A DNA stretch of 64,000 nt from Entomortierella parvispora (Eukaryota > Mortierellomycota > Mortierellomycetes > Mortierellales > Mortierellaceae), in the NCBI GenBank assembly GCA_963573315.1, contig OY752148.1, positions 480,263 through 544,262 on the forward strand, read 5' to 3'. Position numbers and translations under genes: made by a program. This document shows, piece by piece, positions 1 to 10,098 of this stretch. Position 1 is the first letter of the stretch. The number at the start of each line of letters is the position of its first letter. The notes under the pieces are model-generated. The model was not told the DNA's origin. It did no database searches and saw nothing but the letters and a program-made list of their open reading frames with translations.

Positions 1-26
1 TGACGATGTCGCGGTTTTAGATAAGT

Positions 27-2734
27 TCAGTCCTGGAGATTCACAGAGGCTCCAGATTCGATATCGATCTTCAAAACATACTGCCTCACATTCTTGATAT
101 CTGCTGGGACATGCTCGTATATCTTACCTCCTGTTCCCAAGTAGTTTTGCGCCTTGAAATCACCGAAAACATGATCAGGGACGATAAAAATAAACCTAGC
201 TTCGCCCGGATTGTTAATCCATTGACTTCCCTTGAGACTTTGTATTAGTTTTTGGAATGGAGGTCCTTTGATTGGGTGGTCTTTGGATACAGTGATTTGG
301 AACAGGTCCCGTGGCGAGAATAGCATGTCAACACAGGCAAAGTTGCAGCTCTTTGGAATCCAGAGACAACCTGCTGTAGATGTGGGAATCCCTCTTTTCA
401 ACTCCTCAACACTTGGCCCTTTCGGAATTTTCAGGGTAGAAAGCTCTCTAGTTTCGACAACTCTGAGCTCAAAGGTGTGGCCACCATCTCGGAAGGTGCG
501 GAGGACGTATGATTCAAATATAATACCAGAGGCGCTCCCGGGCGGGTTCCTGAAAAGTATCTTCAACATCTTAGCGCGAGAGGACTGATCCAGCAACTTT
601 GCAATCTCGTCGGCAACATAGAGGGACGCCCATTCCAATCGAAAGTCACGATGATCATCTCCCACAGGCCAACGGTGAATCAAATGGCTACTGAATTCCA
701 ATGAGTCACTTTTCTCGAAAAGCTGCATCAAATCCTCTGCATTGTGTGCTCTTCCGAGAGCCTCAGTAAGATGTTGACATGACCTTTGTATGACTACTTT
801 ACTGTCATCTTCCTTGATCATCAATTCCTATAAGTGAAAGATTAAGTCGAAGCAAATGGTTAACCAGTCGGTGGCTGTTTCCTGCTGCAACAGAACCAAT
901 TGCCAAGAACACCCTCTGGAAAGCCAGGTATTTAAAATACCTTGTACGGTCTCATTAGAACATATCTGGGCACACCGCCAATCATGAAGTAAAGCTCCTC
1001 TACAATATCCCATGCAACCTTTTCGAAATCCGGGACACTCCTGCGACACGCAGTCAATTCCTCTAGATCCCATGGGGCCATGTAGTAACGCCACACTACA
1101 TCTTTGTCGATATTTTGATATTGGCTTTGCTCGTCGTAAAGGATCTTTGGTGAAGCTGAAATGACGGTTCTGGCATTATCGAGTATTGGGTGAAGAGCGC
1201 TGTCCACAAGATACCATGTGTTGGTCAGAGTGAGAAAAGGCCGGAAGTCTTTGATCGCCCCATATCGGAGAGCCTCGTACCCTCCGAAGACGTAACATTC
1301 CTCGCATTGTCTGGTGTGAAAAATAATGATAGATGGGTTGTGGTCCTTGCTGTCAGCTAGAAGTCGGATGACCAGGTATACCAAAAAGACTGATTTACCA
1401 ATCCCAGTTGTCCCGGTAACAATGATCTGTTTGTGTGGGATACTCTCAAACATATTGACAATCCTGCTATAAAGATCTTTGTATGTTTTCCTGACATAGA
1501 GATCAGTAGTTTGGACGACAGGAAAACCAGATTCGGAGGGAGGGGCTTTGATATGGTCCAATTTTTCCATATCAGCTTGTCGTAGCTCGAAGGCAGATCG
1601 AGCCAACAGGGTGAATGAGTCTGTATTGCCGACCTTTTGTCCAAGGAAACCAAGTAGAGCGACTCTTTCCCTGTTATCCAGACGAGAAAGGTCATACCCA
1701 CCATTCACTAAGGCTTTTTTGGAAAGACCTGCCGCAGCTATCGCTATCTCTATCGCAGACTGATCAAGATGAAGCCTCTTGGATGCAGTTTCTGTGGAAA
1801 ATTGTGAATAAGCAAACATGCAGTAAAGACGATCAGCGTTCATAGACGTGCACGATAACAAACAATGATTCTACAACATCTCTTCATGTAAAGAAGCACA
1901 CAGTTACCCTCATCACCCCCGCGCTGTCTTTTCAGAGCTATTATAAGCGAATTAAAAGACTGTAAATATTAATAATATAAAAAAAAAGGGAATGGAACAC
2001 TGACAACACACGTTCATGAGAGTTGAAAAACAAGCTGGCAATACCTTGTCCCGGTCTATGCTGAGATGCAGATTGCTCAGATGTAGACGCTAGTAGGAAT
2101 AACACAGTAGACATTTTGTGAGCTTCAAATTGTATTTTTTGAGTCGCATGACAGTCATTGCTAAGGAGGATCATGTCGAGACTTTCGATATTCTGACCGC
2201 GAAGACCGCTGGGGATGTGTGAGTACATTTCGCACGAATTATTTGTGAAGGCGTGAGTATGTCGGACTTCAACGACGCCCTACAGAAACCGGAATGCATG
2301 TAGAGGGCACAACTGCCTGACGACATAGCTTTCAGCTGGCTCCCAAGGTCCCATGTGTAGGATGCAAGCCACATCGTGGTAAATTCAGAGAAAGACGTAA
2401 AATTACCTGGCTGTGGTGGCTGGACAATGATGCTTACTGTTTTCTTATCCGGGGCCTCTTCAAAGACATTCTTAAGGCCGTCTGTTGGGTCGAGTTTTTC
2501 CGCTAACTCGACATTACTCAGGTCAATTGACTTGCGCTCGTCATCTGGTGCAGGAGGAATTTCCACGCGCCAAAGAGTGATGCCTGTGGCCTCAATCCCT
2601 CCGAGGGTGTTGGGAATGGCGGCCTTGATTACCCTCTTGAGGTGATCAACTGTCTTTGATGGGTCAACGTCGACAGGAAACGGGATTGACTCGGTGTCAA
2701 CAAGACAGAGAAGGGTCAGGCGGCTGTTGGTCAT
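27..2734 (-). CDS. Crinkler (CRN) effector-type protein: ubiquitin-like header, P-loop NTPase, REase-like C-terminus
   Basis: Three exons on the minus strand: 2734-2407, 1791-941 and 827-27, giving 659 aa with all phases matching. Exon 1 is a CRN header of about 109 aa (beginning MTNSRLTLLCLVD, with the ITLWRVEIP segment and the end VQPPQPG) with a ubiquitin-like fold in known relatives. Exon 2 has a Walker A motif (GTTGIGKS) and ends with the GGVPRYVL motif typical of CRN/RHS-type NTPases. Exon 3 has a PD-(D/E)xK-like core (GIIFESYVLRTF, then VDMLF and QITVSKDHPI). Families of this kind are secreted or host-directed nuclear effectors, or intragenomic conflict proteins; no signal peptide is visible. 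The start is the ATG opening the header; upstream in-frame residues are low complexity. The first intron (2406-1792, 615 nt) is long and could hide another exon near 2228-2038. No inactivating change was seen. Confidence 0.8.
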
Positions 2735-2830
2735 GGTGGTGTGAAGCATGGAAGCATGTAAACAGGGAAGTATGGAAACATGGAAGCAAGGAGGCATGGA
2801 AATGGAAGTAGGGAAGCAAAAGAGGGCCAA
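2735..2830. repeat. Low-complexity CATGGAAGC-like repeat in the CRN 5' leader
   Basis: Imperfect short repeats built from catgGAAGcatg and related words lie just upstream of the CRN start codon. They translate to meaningless Cys/His/Pro/Leu-rich stretches in several frames, so they are best read as 5' leader or promoter DNA. Confidence 0.45.
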
Positions 2831-3042
2831 GCCACCGTGGTTCAGAATGTAGATTCGTTTGCCCCTGTTTCTGACCCTGTTTGCTGACCGCGCTCCTTCC
2901 GTAGCCATCGCTCAGGCACATCCCCTCCGCTCTTCTCTTCGACGCTCCCCCCGTCATGCTTAACTTCTCCGTGGCCATTCCAGTCGCAGTACCTGGCTGA
3001 CGATGGATGGAGACACCACAGCATGTGGGTGGGCGGTCAGGG

Positions 3043-3065
3043 AAAAAAAAAAAAAAAAAAAAAAA
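3043..3065. repeat. A23 homopolymer
   Basis: A run of 23 A on the plus strand, T on the CRN coding strand, about 310 bases upstream of the CRN start. It may be a poly(dT) promoter element or a retroposed tail. The rest of 3066-3320 holds no recognisable gene. Confidence 0.7.
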
Positions 3066-3319
3066 CTGTCACCATGCAATGACACTGCACACTCTCCGAA
3101 AAGTTGAACGTGCCGCGTGAAATGACGCCACCTAAAATCGCGTTCGGCCATCCTTCCTTTCTTTGGCCGCCCATCTCTGGTTTTCTTTGACATTATAGTT
3201 TTGGACCAAGACCCACTGCGCGCAACCAAAGATACAGGATACGTTGTCAATGGTGCACTCGATCGCATGGCAAGGAAGCGACCAGACGTCGCTGCTCTTG
3301 TCCCCCATCCCTTCTCTTC

Positions 3320-3530
3320 CAGTATTTCTCACCGAGCATCTTCCTCTTCAGGTTCTTCGCTCCGACCCTTCGTCACTTTTGATCACGGACTTGAATATCT
3401 AGCGTGCAGCAGTGGGTTGAAATGGTGCAACTAGACACTCGCTAATAATCAGAATAAGATTATTGGGAGGAAGGTGCTACTGCTCCGAGAGTATTGTGTG
3501 GAAGGCGCCCAGGTGGGTTCGTGGTATTGT
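3320..3530. repeat. Diverged copy of the CRN pseudogene 3' flank (pairs with 6163-6390)
   Basis: The stretch aligns by eye with 6163-6390. Shared blocks include TTCTTCGCTCCGA-like, GTGGGCTGAAAT-like, and GTGTGGAGGGCGCCCAGGT-like segments in the same order and orientation. The second copy lies directly 3' of the CRN pseudogene, so this copy is probably the remaining flank of another CRN gene lost by deletion or rearrangement. No CRN coding motif was seen at 3530-4060, although a 161-codon open stretch on the minus strand (3945-3460) has no family resemblance I recognise. Confidence 0.5.
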
Positions 3531-4062
3531 TTATGGGACACACGATTTCCATTGCGACTCCAAGCTTTCTTGATCTCGCTTGCTCATTAAAAATCTTTGG
3601 CGGCTTTGTCAGCTGCCTATAACTTTGACTGCGTGGGGGTCCTGTGTGGGGGGGGGGGAGGGATGTCTGGAGGATTTTCTGATGGTATATGCTCCGGGAG
3701 TTCTTCATAGTCTGAAGGACCACTGTCTTCATTATCGTCTGGCTCCTCGTGCATATTTCTATAGTTCCCGAAGGGCATAGCGGGCCCAGATCCCTCCTAG
3801 AGGGTAGCTTAGTAGCTTTGAGACTTGAGTTTTTTGCTGGGGGGGATCGATGATGGAAGGGGGCTCCGTTGTGCATTCCGCTCGGCTTCCAAGACAGAGC
3901 CAGGACTTGCAGTGGCAGATTGTTCACGGATGTCCAAGTTAGCACCTACTGGGTTTATGAAAAGAGTCTTTGCATTCAACTGAAAAGTTGGCTCTGCGAT
4001 CGTGCGATGTGTCCAGCTTCCTTTTTGCCCCTTGTTGACGCTGTCCCTCTGCTTTACGTCCC

Positions 4063-4206
4063 TTGATGTCGCCCCTTGATGTCGTTCCTTGGTGTCGCCC
4101 CTTGATGTCGTTCCTTGGTGTCGTTACTTGATGCCATTCCTAGGTGTCGTCCCCTAGATGTTGTCCCTTGATGTAGTCCCTTGATGTAGCCCCTTGATGT
4201 CCCTTG
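4063..4206. repeat. Imperfect minisatellite, unit about 15-16 bp (CCCCTTGATGTCGTT)
   Basis: About nine degenerate units of the type CCCTTGATGTCG follow one another, with T/G changes (TTGGTGTCG, TTGATGTAG). No coding potential was seen. It lies roughly 350 bp upstream of the secreted-protein gene. Confidence 0.75.
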
Positions 4207-4515
4207 ATTTTAGTCTTGACTTTTAATGGCCCTCTCGATTTGTCTGTGTGCACATTTATTTTTGCCCCATATTCGTCTTCTCGTGTAGACCACGGCTGTC
4301 CTACATTTATATAAATACTCGGCGTTCTGCCCTCAGTAGTAAAGACATAAGAACTTTTGCAACATACATCGCCCAAGCATCCGTGCAAAAGCCATTATAC
4401 AAACAGAACTCGCTCCAAAACCCTGCTCTCGGCTACACTCAATATCAAACGGTCATTCACGTTGAGTAAGGTATTGTGTTCACTCTGTAGTTACCGCATG
4501 GTGAAAAGGGCCGGA

Positions 4516-4525
4516 TATTTATATA
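4516..4525 (+). promoter_or_regulatory. TATA box of the secreted Cys-rich protein gene
   Basis: TATTTATATA lies 37 bases before the ATG at 4562, a spacing fit for a short 5' leader. Confidence 0.5.
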
Positions 4526-4561
4526 CTAATGGTCTGTACTTGCCGCTTTACCACTGTAGAG

Positions 4562-5269
4562 ATGAAGTCGAACGTCCTTACTCTACTCATGGCTTTCGCC
4601 GCTATGTCGTATGTCTCGGCTTAGAGCTACTTTGCCTCGACTGATGAAGATGCCCCGACCGGTGATGATGCACTGGTTGAACTCCATGATATCGTTTGCA
4701 ATCTTCAGAGGGGTACGGTTGACGCGCATGGCATTGAAGACGATCTGAGGAAGAACTTTTTCAGTTGTATTGAATGCTGTCAAGGAATGCAGACGAACGG
4801 GGCTTTGGATGATCCCATGGCCATCGCCAGACAAAGAACTTCGGGCGAACGCCAATTCAATGAAAAATCCCGGAAGGCTATGTGCGACGGCTCCACTTCG
4901 AGCGAGTTTGTAGCAGATCTCAAATGGGCAAAAGCAAATGTGATGGGCGCCCTGAAATTCACCACTGAAGAAGAAATGGTCGCCTTCGAAAAACAGAAGT
5001 TTCAATGTTTCAGGAACTGCGCCAAATCAGCAACTCCCCAGGATAAAAAATTTTGTATTCCGTTTACACCGGACCCCAACGTTGAAGTCTGCTCTTTCCA
5101 TAATGACCCACCCCGAAAGCCGACTATTGCGGAAGAGGTTTCATTCAACTTTGATCAAGTTCGAAAGGACATGCAGAAGGGTACTTTCCTCTGCAGGACC
5201 ATTCGCGGGATTACGTCATACAGAGCGAACTCTCGAAGTGCACCCAGAGAGGACTGGGTAAAAATGTAA
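4562..5269 (+). pseudogene. Secreted Cys-rich protein with an in-frame TAG directly after the signal peptide
   Basis: The ATG at 4562 opens a clean 20-residue signal peptide (MKSNVLTLLMAFAAMSYVSA). The next codon is TAG (4622-4624). After it the same frame stays open for 214 codons to 5269 and reads as a real extracellular protein with about eleven Cys, including a CIECC cluster, FQCFRNC and KKFCIPF. I do not recognise the family. Length, Cys content and signal peptide suggest a secreted effector-like or cell-surface protein of about 235 aa if the stop were sense. A GTATGT word followed by TTAG at 4609-4624 mimics an intron of about 16 nt, too short to splice. Options are a recent nonsense mutation, readthrough, or a base error. 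No other lesion is visible, which points to recent loss or an error. Confidence 0.55.
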
Positions 5270-5287
5270 TCGACCCCTCATACCTTC

Positions 5288-5744
5288 GGCCCCTCGAATT
5301 GTTAGGGCTCAGTCGCCATGTCTCCAACGATCACTTGCTGTTTATCCAATTTTCCAATCGCATCACCCACAAGAGCATCCCCAGCTCCTGCTTCGATAGT
5401 TCCTTTGCACTCCATAAAGAGAAAAAGATGCTGTCATGAGAAGAAACCTGTAGAACAATACGCTGATGAGCTTTCAGAGCATTCCAAATTCTCAAATCCC
5501 TCAATCACGTTTAGTTTCCCATCCTTCCTGACCCTTATGGAGGTGACAACCCATCTCCAAAATCGAGGGTACTGTTTCTTCCAGTGTATTGTAAAAAGAA
5601 CGAGATGGCAATGCCCAAGACCACCAAAATGGACGCAAAACCTGACAGAGATACAACGCCACCAAATTTAAGTGGAACTGGCACAATATACACCGTACTA
5701 ATTCTCCGGATCTGGCTAGAGACCTGGGGCCACGGGGGCATCAT
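5288..5744 (-). pseudogene. Probable decayed single-pass membrane protein gene
   Basis: From an ATG at 5744 the minus strand reads 69 aa with a convincing membrane helix (residues around GVVSLSGFASILVVLGIAI), then stops. In another frame coding-like sequence continues (IRVRKDGKLNVIEGFENLEC, then ECKGTIEAGAGDALVGDAI and GKLDKQQVIVGDMATEP) to a stop at 5288, broken once more by TGA. So one frameshift and one stop separate three pieces that look like one short protein with a charged Cys-containing tail. I do not recognise the family. An open stretch at 6104-5763 on the same strand could be a 5' exon but has no recognisable domain. Confidence 0.3.
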
Positions 5745-6162
5745 TTGCGTTGCGGAAAAGACTCATCCTTCTCCGGATTGTACATATGAGTAGTGTTCAG
5801 AGAAGTGCTTGCTCTGGGTCATTTTTCCCCCACCGAACACTCCCTTTATATTCACTCTGCTCGTTGTCCCATTTTCAGTCGATTTCCGACAGGCCACATC
5901 CCAATCGCTATTAATTGCTTTTACTGTCGCAGGATACACAGATACCGTTCCGCCCATCAAGGTTGCAATCTTGCAAGCTCGAACTTCCACCCGATTGAGA
6001 TCCTTAGTGATACTTGGTCCACACCGTTGACAGTGAAATCCCGCACCGTACATCCTCCCCCTCGCAAGCAATCCTCTTTCCCTTGACTTCCTTGTGAACG
6101 CCATTGAGCCACGTCAGATCCCCAATCTTATATCGCGACACCACACCGTATCATCTACAATT

Positions 6163-6390
6163 CCTCGCCGAGTGTCTTCCCCTTCAGGTTGTTCGCTCCG
6201 ATTCTTCGTCATTTTTGGTCATTGACTTGAATGTCCAGAGCAAACAGCGCCCGAACGTGCAGGAGTGGGCTGAAATAGGTCAACTGGACATTTTCAAATA
6301 AGATTGTGGAGAAGAAGAAGGTACTAACCAACATCACTCCGAGGCCATTGTGTGGAGGGCGCCCAGGTAGGTTCGTAGTATTGTTGAGTC
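6163..6390. repeat. 3' flank of CRN pseudogene, duplicated at 3320-3530
   Basis: Diverged direct copy of 3320-3530 as described there. It begins in sequence resembling TTCCTCGCCGAGTGTCTTCC and ends next to the stop codon of the CRN pseudogene. Confidence 0.5.
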
Positions 6391-6391
6391 G

Positions 6392-9300
6392 TCAATGTTT
6401 CGCGGTAGGCTCGTCTTCAAGGTCATAGCTGTCCTCATCCAGCTCTTGATTGACGCGCTTCAAGATATCAAGTGCCTTCACATGTGCCACAGGGAAAAGG
6501 CCACGTATATTTTTCTTGTCAATTCTGAGCACAATGCACTGTGGGGTTTGTTCCCCTTGCGCCTCAAGAGTTTGCCCGCTTCTTTGACGCTCCTGAAAAA
6601 AGTCCTCGACGCCCAATATCTCAGTCGGACAAGCAATGACAATTCCAAGAAAGCACTTTGGAGAACATGTACAAACCTTTTGGAGATCAATCTCTTGAAA
6701 AAAGTCTTGGTCCACATCAGGCTTGACCATCGGGATCTTTTCCCTGGTTTTTCGCTTGCCCAAATTTTTCCACGACTTCATTTGAATGAAAACAGAACAG
6801 AAACCATGCTCTTCATTGTGGAGAACAAACGCAATATCAGGTCCCGGCTTATTCTCTGTAAGGCAGTAAAACGCTGAGACTTTCCTGCCATCGCATAGTA
6901 AGCGCGAGTCGTTCTTAGTATGTGCCTCCAGAAACTCGTTCAGTGACATGCTGTAATGCTCGGTTCCGAGAATATGTGGGTTCAAGCCTACAATTCGAAC
7001 TTTGCGGTCTAAAACGCTGCTGTCGCAGCGCACAGCCCCAGAGGGAATAAGAGCCGTCTCTTACAGAACCTTGTTGTCGAAAACGTGCACCAGGCTTGGC
7101 AAAACCGCCATTTCCTATGAAGATCCAAAGACGGAGCCTGTTGTTGACTGCCCGAATAAGCTGCAGATCGCACTGAGAAAGTCAGGATCATGCTTGCGAA
7201 AGTAGTTGACCGCGGCACGCAATACAAATGGCTCGTTCAGAACCGTCTTCTTACTGTATCTATCGACACCCATGATTCGTCCAACAGAGGCCTCGACTAA
7301 ACGCGACTGTACGGTATTGAGAACTACTTGCTGTCCATGCAGGAGATGCTGTAGCACAAAGAGTTGAAGGACGGTCCGAATATCGTGATATTTTGCGTAC
7401 AGTGATTTGAGTTGGTCGGCTCTTGAAATCATTCGGGAAATGTCATTGACAATGTTCCCTCTAAAGTCATGTACGCGATCTGTTGATATCAGCGACTTTT
7501 CAACGTCATCGATTGCCTTTCTCGAACCATGGCGACCACTATCGGGCTCAATCATGCGCTCTATCATTTGAAAAGCTAGTTAGCTCCATTGCTAACTTCG
7601 TCTTTACTTCCCTGTCCTCTTTTTCCAGTCTAGTGGAAGATAATCATCAATTTCGTACCAATAGCAGAAACAATGGGTCTGAAACGCCCACGCAAGCACG
7701 CAAAGAGTTCCACAGTTTATATCTCTGGCACACTGGCGTCAAAGACGGTTCTGGCATTGTCATCGGGCAGCGCACGACTCACAAGGTCCCGATAGTCCTG
7801 GACCTCTTCCACCTATTCCCAACCTTGGAAATCGGTAAAAGGTCCAAGCAGCGCACCATGCCCTTTAGTACCAACACCAGAGTCTTCAAGCAACTTCAGA
7901 TCGAGAATGCTGAGATCAGAAATGATCCGGGTACCAGGAAATCCCGTTGAACCCATCAACAACTAGAGAGAGAATTGGCCGCACATCAGGAGAGGCTGAT
8001 CCGGCCCATACCTCATAGTCCGAAGGCACCTGTCGTGAAAGAAATCCTCCAGACTCAATTTCACCAAGATTCTGCGCTTCATCAATGACTAGAACCATTT
8101 GACATCTCGGCGTTGGATGCCGAGAGAAGTTTGTGGGAATAAAATCAAAAGACGGTGACGAAGTTAGGAGAATCGTTTTTCAGCGAGGATAGACATGCTC
8201 GAAACCTCCAGGGAGTAACGGTGGATCTACGCCGCAATAGACCCGAATAGCCCGGCAAACAGGTCCCCGATACCTGCCGAGTCGCAGCCAACTTGTAGCA
8301 ACATCCAGTGTTTGCAAGTAAATGCGGTTCCTAGGAGTTCTGCGATATTGAGACAATGATGTAAAATCATGACACAAGAAAGAACAAGAGCCTGCGCCAG
8401 AATATAAATGTTGGCTTTGCTCTCTCGATAACAATTTCGGTAGCGATTCTCTTGTTGAACGAATCCAAGAAAATTGAAGAGATCTGTAGAGCCCAAATCG
8501 GTGCCACTTCCACTGAAATAAAAGCCCCGGTTCTTGGTGAGCATCTCGATCGCAGTCCTCGTTTTTCCGCATCCAGGAACGCCGAAAAGGGGTAAGAATG
8601 GAATAGAACATGAATGAGTTATGTCAAGCACCTTGTCGGCTGTACTTGGAGGCTCCTGTATTGCAGGCGATTCTGGCAGGTTAAGGAACAGTAAGCTCGG
8701 TTGACCTTTGATCCAACCAGCGCGAGTAGCAATAGAGGGCAGACCCCCAAGTGGTCCTACAGTCGTAGGAAGCATCAAACCAGTTCGGAAATATCGCGTT
8801 ACGTCCTTTGGACTTTTGAATCCGGCGCGAAAAAGTCGTTTTCAACCTCTGTAAGGACCTCTTCCCATGTGTCGGCTACTGGAATGATATTAAAAACGCG
8901 GTCAGTCCTTTCCTGCAATATGGGATGTAGGCAAGATACAAAATCATGGGTTTGGCTTCAATACCCACGAGATGGCGAGATTGTGGCTTTGGAAGGGGGT
9001 TCTAACAAGAGATATCAAGAGGAAACAAATTAGAAATTGGAACTTTCAGGCTCTTGCAATCCTCTCCCACTGTACAGATCTGCTATTGCGACATACCTGG
9101 CTGTGGTAATTCAACAACGATGTGGATCATATCCTTGTCAACCACATCGCCAAAGAGGCTGCGGAGCTCGTGGGTTGACGCGCGTTTCTTCCTGCCGTCC
9201 TTGTACATTTTGTTGATGTAAACGCGCGCTTCATCATTGCTATCGTCTTCATCGTCCTTGGGGACAGGAATCGCTACGCGCCAAAGGATGAAGTTTGTGA

Positions 9301-9447
9301 CATTAATCCCTTTCAGGGCATTGGGATTCGTGCCCTTGATTGCATTCTTGAGCTCTCGACAGATTCGCTGGACGCAATGTCGACACAGAAAGGAGGAGTA
9401 GGTTCTCCATTAACAACACAGAAAAGGGGGAGGAGGTTGTCAGCCAT
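6392..9447 (-). pseudogene. Degenerate Crinkler (CRN) gene
   Basis: Start ATG at 9447. The header (MADNLLPLFCVVNGE, later NFILWRVAIPVP and VVELPQPG) is broken by a 1-base deletion near 9355. A donor follows PQPG exactly as in the CRN gene at 27-2734 (intron 9096-8913). The body has FKSPKDVTRYF reached only after another frameshift near 8830, a Walker A motif (GVPGCGKT), and CRN-type blocks KHWMLLQ, VLVIDEAQNL, RTVLQLFVLQHLL and VGRIMGVDRYSKKTVLNEPF. The C-terminal part at 7033-6392 (MSLNEFLEAHTKN, GPDIAFVLHNEEHG) is open for 213 codons. Breaks include a stop at 8227, frame changes near 8100 and 7940, stops near 7815 and 7720, and two in-frame stops between 7115 and 7033. At least eight lesions mean it cannot encode a full protein. 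It is of the longer CRN type, with a C-terminus unlike that of the intact gene. Confidence 0.85.
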
Positions 9448-9548
9448 GGTGTTGCAAAGAATGAAAGCGCGAAAGAAGAGGAAAGTGCTGATGAGAGGGA
9501 TGAAGAGAGAGGAAGGGCGAAGTACATGCATAATGCATGCACGCGAAT

Positions 9549-9616
9549 GCGGCACGCTGGAAGAATTTGCTCGCAAATGCTGCACGCCGGAAGAATTTCA
9601 TCGCAAGTGCTGCACC
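9549..9616. repeat. 30-bp tandem repeat, about 2.3 copies
   Basis: Unit GCTGCACGCCGGAAGAATTT followed by about ten more bases is repeated with small changes. It is non-coding and lies between the CRN pseudogene start and the hAT element. Confidence 0.5.
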
Positions 9617-9674
9617 TTTCCCCCAACACCCATCTCTGCACCCTCTTTTGGCAGACCTTAGTAAAAAAATAATT

Positions 9675-9891
9675 CAGTGTCACAGGCGGATTGCGGATGT
9701 GCGGAACTATCCGCACTTTGGGTGACACGAAGTCAAGATTTGACTGGATTTGATGCGGTTTTTAATGGGAGACTTCCGCACCCATGGTTGCCAATAAAGT
9801 TCACAGTGTGCGGGTTTTTTGCGCAAAATCCGCATTGCTCACAAGGACTTCCGCACCACTTCCGCAAAAATCGACTTTCCCGCAAACTATA
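9675..9891. repeat. hAT left terminal inverted repeat (217 bp)
   Basis: Inverse of 13896-14112 with a single mismatch near the inner end (TTCCCGC against TTGCCGC). It is dense in TGCGGA/TCCGCA words, likely transposase-binding sites. Confidence 0.95.
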
Positions 9892-10098
9892 AATTATATA
9901 ATGAGGCGCTGCTTCACCATGTCAATGGTCCAGGGTGGCACTGATGTGCGCGCGTTGTGATGGGGTCGTTTCCATGCCCTCGCCCCCAACCCGCCCTTTT
10001 GTTATCTGCTTGGCTTACTTCTGTCGTATTCTTTTCATCTTTTCTTACCAATCCCATCTCCCACACAGAGACATCCTACTCAACCCTCCCATCCCACA

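Noticed and set aside
4606..4624. A GTATGT...TTAG intron that would remove the stop in the secreted-protein gene
   Set aside because: It would be about 16 nt, below the size that can be spliced, and gives no branch site.
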